8,336 nucleotides of DNA from Flectobacillus sp. (GTDB lineage Bacteria; Bacteroidota; Bacteroidia; Cytophagales; Spirosomataceae): contig JARXAV010000215.1 in NCBI GenBank assembly GCA_029865665.1, positions 1 through 8,336 on the forward strand, given 5' to 3'. Positions 1 to 6,733 of the stretch are shown here, one piece after another (position 1 is the stretch's first letter; the number at the start of each line of letters is the position of its first letter). Below the pieces are notes generated by a model. The model worked only from the letters and a program-made list of their open reading frames with translations, did no database searches and had not been told where the DNA came from. A program made the position numbers and the translations under genes.

Positions 1-1
1 C

Positions 2-712
2 GCATTAACAGGTTCTTACGCTAAAAAGCTCTCTGAAAGAAGTGCTTTATCCATCGGCATCAAATACATTTATTCGAGTTTACTGGTTAAGCAAAGTCTA
101 TACGGAATGAGTCTAGCACCGATTAACACCTTTGCTGCCGACATTTATTACTATCATTCGGGGAAGAAATATGAAGGTCAAAACGCCTGGCTAAACTACG
201 GTGCATCTTTAACAAACATTGGTGGAAAGGTAAGCTATGATGATTACGCACAAAGGAACTTTCAGCCGACTACCTTACGAGTAGGACTAGCACAACACTT
301 GGCTTTAGGCTACAAAAATACCCTTGCATTGAGTTTAGATTCCTATCGTTTACTAATTCCAACACCTCCTGTAAGAAATTCAGACGGAACGGTTGTTAAA
401 GGAAAAGACCCTGAGACCATCTCAGCACTCGGAACAATTGTAGAATCATGGTCAGCGGCTCCCGATGGTTTTTCGGAAACACTCAAAGAGATTAATTACA
501 ACCTCGGAGCAGAGTTAACTCTTCAAAACCTCCTAACGCTCAGAGCTGGTTATTTCTACCAAAATAAAGATAAAGGGAACATGCAGTTTGTGACGTTAGG
601 ACTGGGATTAAAACTAAGAAAGGTGGGTTTAGATATGTCGTACTTAGTACCAACCAGAGAAAACAATCCATTAGCTCATACGTTGAGATTTGGAATCAAC
701 TTGGGCTTTTAA
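2..712 (+). CDS. porV: Type IX secretion system outer-membrane protein PorV (LptO), C-terminal part
   Basis: The frame is open from the first bases of the window and ends at TAA 710-712, giving 236 residues with the N-terminal third or more missing (the family is usually about 380-400 residues). An ATG at 107 lies inside this frame and is not the start. Recognisable PorV stretches are the SNIGGKVSY-like 'TNIGGKVSYDD', 'RLLIPTPP', 'GFSETLKEINYNLGAE', 'RAGYFYQNKDKGN' and the final 'NPLAHTLRFGINLGF', alternating short beta strands and loops of an outer-membrane barrel of the FadL type. In the family, PorV shuttles cargo from the SprA translocon to the PorU sortase, which removes the C-terminal signal and attaches A-LPS. 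The family assignment is from remembered motifs. It is followed by a hairpin terminator and a secreted protease gene on the same strand. Confidence 0.93.
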   Translation, partial: ALTGSYAKKLSERSALSIGIKYIYSSLLVKQSLYGMSLAPINTFAADIYYYHSGKKYEGQNAWLNYGASLTNIGGKVSYDDYAQRNFQPTTLRVGLAQHLALGYKNTLALSLDSYRLLIPTPPVRNSDGTVVKGKDPETISALGTIVESWSAAPDGFSETLKEINYNLGAELTLQNLLTLRAGYFYQNKDKGNMQFVTLGLGLKLRKVGLDMSYLVPTRENNPLAHTLRFGINLGF

Positions 713-734
713 TATTACCTAACCACTAAAAAGT

Positions 735-769
735 AAAAGCCCTATAATCGTGCTGATTGTAGGGCTTTT
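735..769 (+). terminator. Strong hairpin between porV and the protease gene
   Basis: The arms 735-749 and 755-769 pair over 15 bp, with one G-U pair (745/759) and a 5-nt loop (750-754). The stem has an AAAAGCCC/GGGCTTTT base, so it carries its own A tract and T tract and could act as an intrinsic terminator 22 nt after the porV stop. Only 15 nt separate it from the ATG at 785, so it may instead, or also, sit in the leader of the downstream gene. Confidence 0.8.
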
Positions 770-784
770 GTATATCAAGAAAAC

Positions 785-1585
785 ATGAAAACCATTCAAC
801 TTACTTTGTTATTTTTCATAGTGATCACTAGCTTTGTTAGTTGCTCTATCGAAGAACCTTCTCCCGATAACCCACTCAACCAAACAATCCTGACTAAGCT
901 CAAGAATGCAGGATATAGTGATAAGAATGTGCGAACTATCAGTAAAAATACCTTTTTAATCGAAGGAGATATTGAAATGACGAGTAACCAAATAGATAGC
1001 CTTCCTACTACTCAAGCGGCTCGAATAAGCCAGTACAGAACACCGTATCTTGTTAGTCCAACTTACCTAAACGGAAAACGTCGCAATCTTACGATTAAAG
1101 TCTCTCCAGATTTACCCGCTATCTACACACAGGCGACTGATGAAATGATTAGACGGTTCAATCACGTAGATTTTGCTTTAACTTTTTCCCGTGTCAATAT
1201 AGGCATGGCTGCAATCACCATTCTGAAAAAAGAATCTTTACCTAGCGACACCTACGCTACGTCGGGTTATCCGTATTCCTATGGAGCAAGCTATCAATAC
1301 ATCAAAGTAAGAACAAAAACCTTTGGCTCTAGCACGGATATAAACGCCATTGCAAGTATTCTAGCCCATGAAGTAGGTCACGCTATTGGACTTAGGCACT
1401 CGGATATGTACGAAAGATGTGGCACCAATATCGCAGAAAACATAAATGGTGCATCGCTCATTCGCAATACCCCAACACTAGATGCCTTTTCTTTTATGTA
1501 CTCATGTAGCTCTCTAATAGATACCCCTTTTTCTTATTTTGATAAAGTGACTTTGAGGAGTATGTATCCGAAATTGGGGGATTGA
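785..1585 (+). CDS. Lipoprotein zinc metalloprotease, M57 (HEIGH) type
   Basis: This 266-residue protein begins with a lipoprotein signal: a short charged start, a hydrophobic run (about residues 7-18) and the lipobox-like FVSC with Cys20. It is therefore likely exported and anchored in a membrane. The acidic residues just after the Cys (SIEE) are compatible with surface export of Bacteroidota lipoproteins. The catalytic motif is HEVGHAIGLRHSD at 195-207, the metzincin pattern HExxHxxGxxH/D with zinc ligands H195, H199, H205 and catalytic E196. A Met-turn candidate is 'FSFMYSC' (M238), and the ending 'YFDKVTLRSMYP' matches the usual C-terminus of Bacteroidota M57 peptidases. The ATG at 785 gives the signal peptide directly. 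It lies 15 nt past a strong hairpin and is on the porV strand, so expression may depend on readthrough or on a promoter inside the end of porV. Substrate unknown. Confidence 0.88.
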   Translation: MKTIQLTLLFFIVITSFVSCSIEEPSPDNPLNQTILTKLKNAGYSDKNVRTISKNTFLIEGDIEMTSNQIDSLPTTQAARISQYRTPYLVSPTYLNGKRRNLTIKVSPDLPAIYTQATDEMIRRFNHVDFALTFSRVNIGMAAITILKKESLPSDTYATSGYPYSYGASYQYIKVRTKTFGSSTDINAIASILAHEVGHAIGLRHSDMYERCGTNIAENINGASLIRNTPTLDAFSFMYSCSSLIDTPFSYFDKVTLRSMYPKLGD

Positions 1586-1616
1586 AAGGGTAAAATCACC
1601 AAGAACAATTAATACA

Positions 1617-2309
1617 TTATTTTTTAATTTCAATCATAAATAAACCTTTCTCAAAATATTCAAAAGTTGTTATTGAATACTCCGCATCTTTTGTTTTGAG
1701 AAAATCTTTCCAATCTTCTATTACCTGCTTTTCATTTTCTCTGTTAGCATCATCTAACACTACGGTAGACTTTTCCGATAACCTATCAAACAAAATTGGA
1801 AGTGCTAAAAACCTTGATTTGTCTTGGAGAAACCTTGGTGGGCCATCCACGACAAGCAAATCAATTTCACCTTCAATTTTATCTATTTGTAGCTTATCAT
1901 ACCAATCCCAGTTTTCTCCATCAAAACTATAAGATACCAACCGACTATGGCTAATATTAACAATATTTTGCAGTCCGTTTACTTCAAGGAATCGACTCGT
2001 CTTATTGCAGTAAACTTCTTCATGATCAAAGGAATCGACCTTTCCATTTGAGAACTTTTGCATCGCAGCACCCAGTACAATACTTGATACTCCGCTTCCG
2101 AACTCAACAACATATTTTGGAGACTCTGACACGACTAATTCCACTAACTTCAATAAAAAATCAGGAGAACCTGACCATCCCCTTGTAGGTGGGAAAAACG
2201 CAAGCTCGGGAAATATTCTCTTTACTTCATTAAGTGCCTCTTGTTGAGAAAAGTAGTTGTTTAACTTGCTCTCTATTATTACGTCAAGTGATTTTAATTC
2301 GCCCATCAT
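1617..2309 (-). CDS. Class I SAM-dependent methyltransferase
   Basis: A 230-residue soluble protein with a Rossmann methyltransferase core. Motif I is VVEFGSGVSS (about 67-76), which binds SAM. An acidic strand end 'FDHEEVY' (94-100) is placed to hold the SAM ribose, and 'IDLLVVDGPPRFL' (149-161) and 'STVVLDDANR' (181-190) follow the order seen in the methyltransferase_24/FkbM-like group. No signal peptide or membrane segment is visible. It is the last gene of the four-gene minus-strand run and overlaps the radical SAM gene by 26 bp, so translation is probably coupled. Two adjacent ATGs (2309 and 2306) could start it. It converges on the protease gene, whose stop is 31 bp away. By context it probably methylates a sugar or small molecule. 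O-, N- or C-methylation cannot be told from the sequence. Confidence 0.85.
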   Translation of the reverse strand: MMGELKSLDVIIESKLNNYFSQQEALNEVKRIFPELAFFPPTRGWSGSPDFLLKLVELVVSESPKYVVEFGSGVSSIVLGAAMQKFSNGKVDSFDHEEVYCNKTSRFLEVNGLQNIVNISHSRLVSYSFDGENWDWYDKLQIDKIEGEIDLLVVDGPPRFLQDKSRFLALPILFDRLSEKSTVVLDDANRENEKQVIEDWKDFLKTKDAEYSITTFEYFEKGLFMIEIKK

Positions 2310-3063
2310 TTTCTATTTCAACCATGTAATCTGAACAACCAGAACACAATTTATATTTTTCTCTTTTACCCTCTGCTAAGTCATTTAACTGCTTACGCTT
2401 TTTATCACCATACCAGATATCTATGATGTTTTCATCTTTAATATTACCTATTGTATGTAATCCATAATAATCTAGGCAACACATTACTACTTCTCCATCA
2501 TATCTGACATCTACCTTTTTAACAATCTTAGAACAAGCAGCCTTCACAGGCAACTTATACTTTTCTTCCTTATGTTTGACGTAGCCAGCACGATTTGTAA
2601 AATTCTCTCCTCCGTTCAAAATGATTAACTCCCAACCATATTGATTAAGTTTATATTTTGCAATATATTCTTTAGACCGTTTTTCAAAATCCTCTCTATC
2701 CTTTGAATCATAAAGAGATAAAGTAAACTCTTTAATATTATAATGACTCAATTTTTTAACATTTTCAACGGTTAAAAAATCACCATTTGTTACGATGTAA
2801 TTTTTCAGACCAAGGTCTTGGCTTTTTTTTAATAATCCGAAAATTCTCTTATCAGTAAAAACTTCATTATAAAAGTGAAAAGAAATGAGTCCTTGAAAAT
2901 CGGCTTCACTTAACTCATTCAAGATTTTATGTATTGTTTCTGTAGGCATTCTTACTTTCTCCCTATTGTCATAAGTTCTCGTACAAAAAGAGCAAAAACG
3001 ATTGCAGTAAGAGTTGCACTCTATTGAAATTTTTTCAAATAACGGGTAATCTCTTTTATTCAT
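2284..3063 (-). CDS. Radical SAM enzyme with SPASM-type C-terminus
   Basis: A 259-residue protein. The cluster motif CX3CX2C is at C20, C24 and C27 ('YCNRFCSFC') and binds the [4Fe-4S] cluster that cleaves SAM to the 5'-deoxyadenosyl radical. A TIM-barrel-like middle follows (about 30-170; 'IVTNGDFLT' at 90-98 is typical). The C-terminal part looks like a SPASM/twitch domain: C177, 'YDGEVVMCCLDYYG' with C195 and C196, 'IGNIKDENIIDIW', then C240 and C243 in 'LCSGCSD'. These would ligate one or two auxiliary clusters. Family members modify peptides, sugars (dehydrogenation, epimerisation, deoxygenation) or nucleotides. No RiPP precursor or recognition domain is seen nearby, and the neighbours are a glycosyltransferase and a deacetylase, so a carbohydrate substrate is the better guess. 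Its ATG overlaps the deacetylase stop (ATGAATAA, 8 bp). Confidence 0.9.
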   Translation of the reverse strand: MNKRDYPLFEKISIECNSYCNRFCSFCTRTYDNREKVRMPTETIHKILNELSEADFQGLISFHFYNEVFTDKRIFGLLKKSQDLGLKNYIVTNGDFLTVENVKKLSHYNIKEFTLSLYDSKDREDFEKRSKEYIAKYKLNQYGWELIILNGGENFTNRAGYVKHKEEKYKLPVKAACSKIVKKVDVRYDGEVVMCCLDYYGLHTIGNIKDENIIDIWYGDKKRKQLNDLAEGKREKYKLCSGCSDYMVEIENDGRIKIT

Positions 3064-3766
3064 ATCCTAATATTTTTCTAAACGAATCAAGGCCGTCTGA
3101 ATAAGTTACATATTTTCTAGGCAACTGGTATAAGTCTTCATCTCCATAGATAAATGAAGGTTTGCAAGTAACAGCACAAGCAAACCCTACAGATGAAACT
3201 AAGCGAGCTATGGCTTCATTGAAACTTCCATGAGGGTAAGAGAAAGAATAAACTCCCTGATCAATTATACGTTCTAAATCCCACTTACAACGCTTTATTT
3301 CGATTTCAGCTTCTTGCATTGATACTTCTCCAAGTTTAACATGATTAACTGTGTGTCCTCCAATATCAACCCCACATTTTGCAATATTTTTTAAGTTTTC
3401 CTCAGACAAAAGTCGTAAATCATGGTTAGTAATTTTAGGCCATGATGCAAGACGACCTAAATTTCCACTAACAGGATAAACGATAGAAGGAAACTGATAT
3501 TTCTGAATAATTGGCAAAGCTATTGTCTGAAAACGTTCGCATCCATCATCGAACGTCAAAACAACATAATTTTCTTCGAACTTTTGGTTATTTTTCAGTA
3601 TATTGATTAATGAATGTAAAGAAATAACTTCGATTTCAGACTCATGAAGAAAACTCATTTGTTCTTCAAATTGTTCTATAGTACAAAAGCAATCTAAGTT
3701 TGTTTGCTCGATTGGATGGTCACCAATTTGGTGATAAAGTAAAATAGTTGCCTTTCCCTTAGCCAT
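3056..3766 (-). CDS. NodB-type (CE4) polysaccharide deacetylase, apparently cytoplasmic
   Basis: A 236-residue protein with the NodB fold signatures: 'ATILLYHQIG' at the N-terminus, motif 1 'LTFDDG' (70-75; catalytic and metal Asp at 73-74), motif 2 'GGHTVNH' (metal ligands H138 and H142), motif 3 'SFSYPHGSF' (174-182) and the late 'LYQLPRKYV' (212-220). CE4 enzymes remove N-acetyl (sometimes O-acetyl) groups from sugars using a divalent metal. Here the arginine often found at the start of motif 3 is replaced (S-Y-P-H-G). There is no signal peptide or membrane anchor, whereas peptidoglycan or chitin deacetylases are usually exported, so the substrate is probably an intracellular glycoside. 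The gene overlaps the upstream glycosyltransferase by 8 bp (ATGGCTAA) and the downstream radical SAM gene by 8 bp, which argues for obligate co-expression. Confidence 0.9.
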   Translation of the reverse strand: MAKGKATILLYHQIGDHPIEQTNLDCFCTIEQFEEQMSFLHESEIEVISLHSLINILKNNQKFEENYVVLTFDDGCERFQTIALPIIQKYQFPSIVYPVSGNLGRLASWPKITNHDLRLLSEENLKNIAKCGVDIGGHTVNHVKLGEVSMQEAEIEIKRCKWDLERIIDQGVYSFSYPHGSFNEAIARLVSSVGFACAVTCKPSFIYGDEDLYQLPRKYVTYSDGLDSFRKILGYE

Positions 3767-4901
3767 AAAAATTTATTAAGTCCTTAATTTCTTGAACGGA
3801 AGTATTTACGCCATTAAAATCAATATTGATTTCAAGAGGTGTTACTTTGGAGTTAACGGTATCTAATAGTATATCTGCTAACTTGTCAACCTCTAATTCA
3901 CTCTTATCTAACCTAGTTATGAGCCCCAACTTTGCCAAAGACGAAATCCTAATTTCTTGTTCAAAATTATCACCTAAAAACTCCCTACTGTAGATTAATA
4001 CCTTGTTAGCTGCATATAATGATTCAACAGTAGTATTATATCCTCCCAAAGAGATTGAAATATCTGATTGTGACAATTCTTGTAAAAAGGTAGCTCGATC
4101 AAATTTAAAATACGATATTTCCTTATCAGAACTCAACTGATTATCTCCTGAATTAAATGCTCCATCAAAAACTAAAAGTTCGTGATTAATCTTATTTTTA
4201 ACTCTATTATAAGCTTTCACAACAGCATCTTTCAACTCCCTCCCTACACGTCCTCCTGCCACTGATACGATTATTGTTTGCTTTTTCTTCTGTTGCTTCT
4301 TTAAATCACTATCTATGACGTAACCTGTTCTTACTTGCCGAATCGTTACTTGATTAGAAAGCGAAAAGCTTGTTTCAAAAGGAATTACTTTTACATCGCC
4401 ATGAACCAACAGTAAATCATAATATTGATTTAAAATCTTAACTGTTCTAGTGTCCGATTTACTTCCTTTTTCTGTTTCAATTATATCCCTTACACTACTA
4501 ACTATTTTTACCGAAGGATTGACAGACTTGGCCTTTGAAATTAAACTCAATACTTCTTGTTCAAACAGAAATCCAAATGGAAAATGCTCAGTTAATACTA
4601 CTGTGGGGCGAATATTTTGAATCAACTCATGAATTACTTTCTCTCGATTTGACAAACACTCATCAGTAGTTAAATTTTTATCAACACTTACCAACTCGTT
4701 ACAATCCTCTCGTTTATAGAGAGCATCTAACTGAACAAATTTAATCTTAGGATCAACTGATAACCCATTAACCGCTTCTCCTCCACTTAAAAAATAGACT
4801 TCACAATCATTCACCAAGCCCTTTGCTAATTGCAACGCTCTTATTAAATGACCTAAGCCATAAACGTATTGACAATGGATTAATACTTTGGGTAAATTCA
4901 T
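3759..4901 (-). CDS. GT-B glycosyltransferase (GT28/MurG-like)
   Basis: A 380-residue soluble protein with two Rossmann-like halves. The N-terminal half opens 'KVLIHCQYVYGLGHLIRAL' (5-23), the glycine- and histidine-containing loop of MurG/PseG-like enzymes. The C-terminal half starts near 'TIIVSVAGGRVG' (209-220) and contains 'SDISISLGGYNTTVESLYAANKVLIYSREF' (about 279-308), the donor-binding region typical of the GT28 C-terminal domain. A lysine-rich linker (200-207) joins the halves. It likely transfers a sugar from a nucleotide donor, but donor and acceptor are unknown. The ATG at 4901 is preceded by an in-frame TGA a few codons upstream, so the start is firm. It is the first gene of the coupled four-gene run and follows a 365-bp gap that may hold its promoter. 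Confidence 0.85.
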   Translation of the reverse strand: MNLPKVLIHCQYVYGLGHLIRALQLAKGLVNDCEVYFLSGGEAVNGLSVDPKIKFVQLDALYKREDCNELVSVDKNLTTDECLSNREKVIHELIQNIRPTVVLTEHFPFGFLFEQEVLSLISKAKSVNPSVKIVSSVRDIIETEKGSKSDTRTVKILNQYYDLLLVHGDVKVIPFETSFSLSNQVTIRQVRTGYVIDSDLKKQQKKKQTIIVSVAGGRVGRELKDAVVKAYNRVKNKINHELLVFDGAFNSGDNQLSSDKEISYFKFDRATFLQELSQSDISISLGGYNTTVESLYAANKVLIYSREFLGDNFEQEIRISSLAKLGLITRLDKSELEVDKLADILLDTVNSKVTPLEINIDFNGVNTSVQEIKDLINFYG

Positions 4902-5069
4902 CTTAGTAACTCAATTATACATTTGCTAACCCTTCTTCCTTACGACTAGAAATAACCACTAAAGAATAACTTGCTTGCTCTTTATCCCTCCGACGTCCTT
5001 GGAGTCAACTTAATCGCACTAGGGTTTCTCAAAACACTGTCTTTTGATGATGGCTCTATTTAAAAATTT

Positions 5070-5216
5070 CTAAACAAACTTCTTATAATTTACCTTTGAC
5101 AATTTTCGTGTTTGCCAAACAGCTCTTAATATATCGAAGAAAAAGCCAAATACCAGAGATTTTGAGAATATCCACTTAAATATTATTGAGCGTTGAAAAA
5201 GCGTTAAAATCAACAT
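5070..5216 (-). CDS. Possible small hydrophobic protein or gene remnant (48 aa)
   Basis: An ATG at 5216 opens 48 codons to a TAG at 5070, 50 bp after the oxidoreductase stop on the same strand. The product would have a hydrophobic, phenylalanine-rich middle ('SLVFGFFFDIL', about residues 20-30) and a basic tail ending 'KLSKVNYKKFV'. Nothing is recognised. In DNA this AT-rich a frame of this length can arise by chance, so this may be noise, a tiny membrane peptide, or the tail of a decayed gene. Confidence 0.15.
   Translation of the reverse strand: MLILTLFQRSIIFKWIFSKSLVFGFFFDILRAVWQTRKLSKVNYKKFV
5203..5214 (+). repeat. 12-bp direct repeat, copy 1 (gttaaaatcaac)
   Basis: An exact copy of the 12 bases at 5260-5271, with starts 57 bp apart. 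It lies inside the intergenic gap, just upstream (minus-strand sense) of the possible 48-codon frame. AT-rich sequence makes chance recurrence possible. Confidence 0.5.
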
Positions 5217-5259
5217 TCTCTTTAGTCAAAATTTCTTCGAAGACGTAAACACTCTTCAA

Positions 5260-5271
5260 GTTAAAATCAAC
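5260..5271 (+). repeat. 12-bp direct repeat, copy 2 (gttaaaatcaac)
   Basis: The second copy overlaps the last codon and the TGA stop of the Gfo/Idh/MocA gene (TGA at 5269-5267). The other copy lies 57 bp downstream in that gene's sense. Confidence 0.5.
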
Positions 5272-6718
5272 CCGATTTGTCTATTGAGTAATTAACAATA
5301 GGTTTTTCACCTTCTTTAGCTAGAATATGCGAACAATAAACACCACTCATAATTTGCACAGACATTCTATGGTCTTCAATTTTTGAGGTTACGTCCTTTT
5401 TTTTGATTCTACCTTCAATAAAATCTACAAATTCTTCAACCACCTTAAACTTTACCTGCTCCATCATGATATTTGATTCTGAATCCTTATCAGGTCTATC
5501 AAACAAGTCTATCAACTTGTAAACTGAAGGTTGTGGTTTACCATCAGATATTAACGGATTTCTAAATAGGTGGACATCAAAATGATTCTTACCTCCCAGA
5601 TAATCCTCCAATCCACTATCTATATCGTGTTTGTCACAGCCTTGATAAGCGTGAATTTGAATGGATTGAAATGGGCCTTGTTGGATATGATAGCTTTCGT
5701 GTTTTATTCTACCGTTTCCTTTGTACAAATCATCACCAGGCTTAATCCAAGTACGACCTGCAAATCCATTATGTACTAGATTGATATTGATATTGGCAAT
5801 AGACACCCCTTTTTTCTTCAGTGTAATTATCGAAGATAAATCAAGTTCTCCGAACTCTTTACATTGATCATAGATTTTATCAGTGTTCCAGCATTCTTTA
5901 TGATCGATATGTGCTTTAAAAAGTTCATCATAATCATCTTTATCAAACTGTTCAAAAAAACCATTAGGTTGTAAAAATGAGCTATACACATCGAAATCAG
6001 TTGCCTGTTTTTTAGGGCATGTAGAAGCTTTATAAAACTCTAAAGCTATATCAAAAATATGATACCCACTATGTGACGCCTTTCCATACCCATAGCAATA
6101 TGGATGATAAGTTTGGCTCATAATCTCAGATGGAAACCTCCACTGCCCATCCGAATGATATGCCTGAATGAAATTTATAGGACAGTTGGTAATTGCAGCT
6201 ACTTCTTTGATTTTATCTATTACAAACTGAAAACCTTTATGAAACCTCCTTTGAGAGCTGATCATAAAAACAGTATTCTTAGTATTTTGAAGACTCTGAT
6301 ATTTAGTTAGCAATTCTTCATAATCTTGTAAAACTCCTTTTGCTTGATTGATATCAGAAACGACATTTTCACGAGTTGTAATTGGTTTATCCAATAAAAT
6401 ATTCAGACCTTGGCTTATCGCCCACTTTGCATAGGCTTTATGAACCAATGGCTCTGTTGCTATAATCACGCCATCTACTCTATTCTTACATACGTGTTCT
6501 TCCATTGCGTTAGCTAAAAGGGTTGGCACGTCATTTTGAAAGCTTTCCGTATATAAGATTTCACATCCAGTAAAATTTTTAAGTGTATTTTCAGTAATTG
6601 ATTTTTGACTTTCTAACTCAACAACCAGCGAAACTTTAACTCCTGATATTTTTTGAATAGCAGGTAGATAAACGCGCTTAGCGTGTGGACCACAACCTAT
6701 GAGTATTAAATTAATCAT
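5267..6718 (-). CDS. Gfo/Idh/MocA-family NAD(P)-dependent oxidoreductase, long form
   Basis: A 483-residue protein from the ATG at 6718. The N-terminal Rossmann fold shows 'LILIGCGPHAKRVYLPAI' (4-21; GxGxxx nucleotide loop), 'VDGVIIATEP..H' (81-93) and the catalytic-region triad 'LLDKPIT' (108-114, DKP in place of the more common EKP, lysine at 111). The substrate domain has 'GKASHSGYHIFDIA' (212-225), matching the position of the conserved HxxxD/H segment that supplies active-site residues. The usual family length is about 330-400, so there are roughly 100 extra residues in the C-terminal half. Members oxidise or reduce sugars, inositols, nucleotide sugars or imines. The start is 14 nt after the HD-gene stop. 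A TTG at 6739 would add 7 residues overlapping that gene, but the ATG places the first beta strand exactly at the start. The start codon is part of a 19-bp repeat shared with the HD gene. Confidence 0.85.
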   Translation of the reverse strand: MINLILIGCGPHAKRVYLPAIQKISGVKVSLVVELESQKSITENTLKNFTGCEILYTESFQNDVPTLLANAMEEHVCKNRVDGVIIATEPLVHKAYAKWAISQGLNILLDKPITTRENVVSDINQAKGVLQDYEELLTKYQSLQNTKNTVFMISSQRRFHKGFQFVIDKIKEVAAITNCPINFIQAYHSDGQWRFPSEIMSQTYHPYCYGYGKASHSGYHIFDIALEFYKASTCPKKQATDFDVYSSFLQPNGFFEQFDKDDYDELFKAHIDHKECWNTDKIYDQCKEFGELDLSSIITLKKKGVSIANININLVHNGFAGRTWIKPGDDLYKGNGRIKHESYHIQQGPFQSIQIHAYQGCDKHDIDSGLEDYLGGKNHFDVHLFRNPLISDGKPQPSVYKLIDLFDRPDKDSESNIMMEQVKFKVVEEFVDFIEGRIKKKDVTSKIEDHRMSVQIMSGVYCSHILAKEGEKPIVNYSIDKSG

Positions 6719-6733
6719 TTCTAAAATGGTTTT
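6715..6733. repeat. 19-bp direct repeat at start junction, copy A
   Basis: TCATTTCTAAAATGGTTTT, identical to 7593-7611. In minus-strand sense it is AAAACCATTTTAGAAATGA. It runs from the last base of the HD-gene stop to the ATG of the oxidoreductase plus one base. Here it is non-coding leader plus start codon. Confidence 0.95.

Larger units (their letters stand above)
4902..5266. other. 365-bp gap between the two minus-strand gene groups
   Basis: No convincing gene is seen. On the minus strand there is a 48-codon open frame (5070-5216) and a shorter stop-to-stop frame of about 29 codons (4915-5004), whose end reads like coding sequence ('SYSLVVISSRKEEG'). The rest is broken by stops. The part at about 4985-5025 is richer in G+C than the surroundings. 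A 12-bp direct repeat lies at the oxidoreductase end. It may hold the promoter of the glycosyltransferase operon, but no match to the Bacteroidota TTTG/TAnnTTTG pattern could be placed with confidence. A decayed gene is an alternative explanation. Confidence 0.6.

Noticed and set aside
107..109. ATG at 107 as the start of a 201-residue protein
   Set aside because: It is internal to porV: the frame is open to the window start and the residues before it continue the barrel sequence.
1607..1629. AATTAA/TTAATT inverted repeat between the converging genes as a bidirectional terminator
   Set aside because: Only 6 AT pairs with an 11-nt loop; too weak to call.
1696..1932. Plus-strand open frame of 78 codons, and similar frames at 5570-5779, 6104-6310, 6791-7144 and 8105-8305
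   Set aside because: All lie antisense inside genes with clear family motifs and show no motif of their own; they are frame shadows.
2284..3063. Radical SAM gene as a peptide-maturing (RiPP) enzyme
   Set aside because: No short precursor gene or peptide-recognition domain is seen around it, and the coupled neighbours are carbohydrate enzymes.
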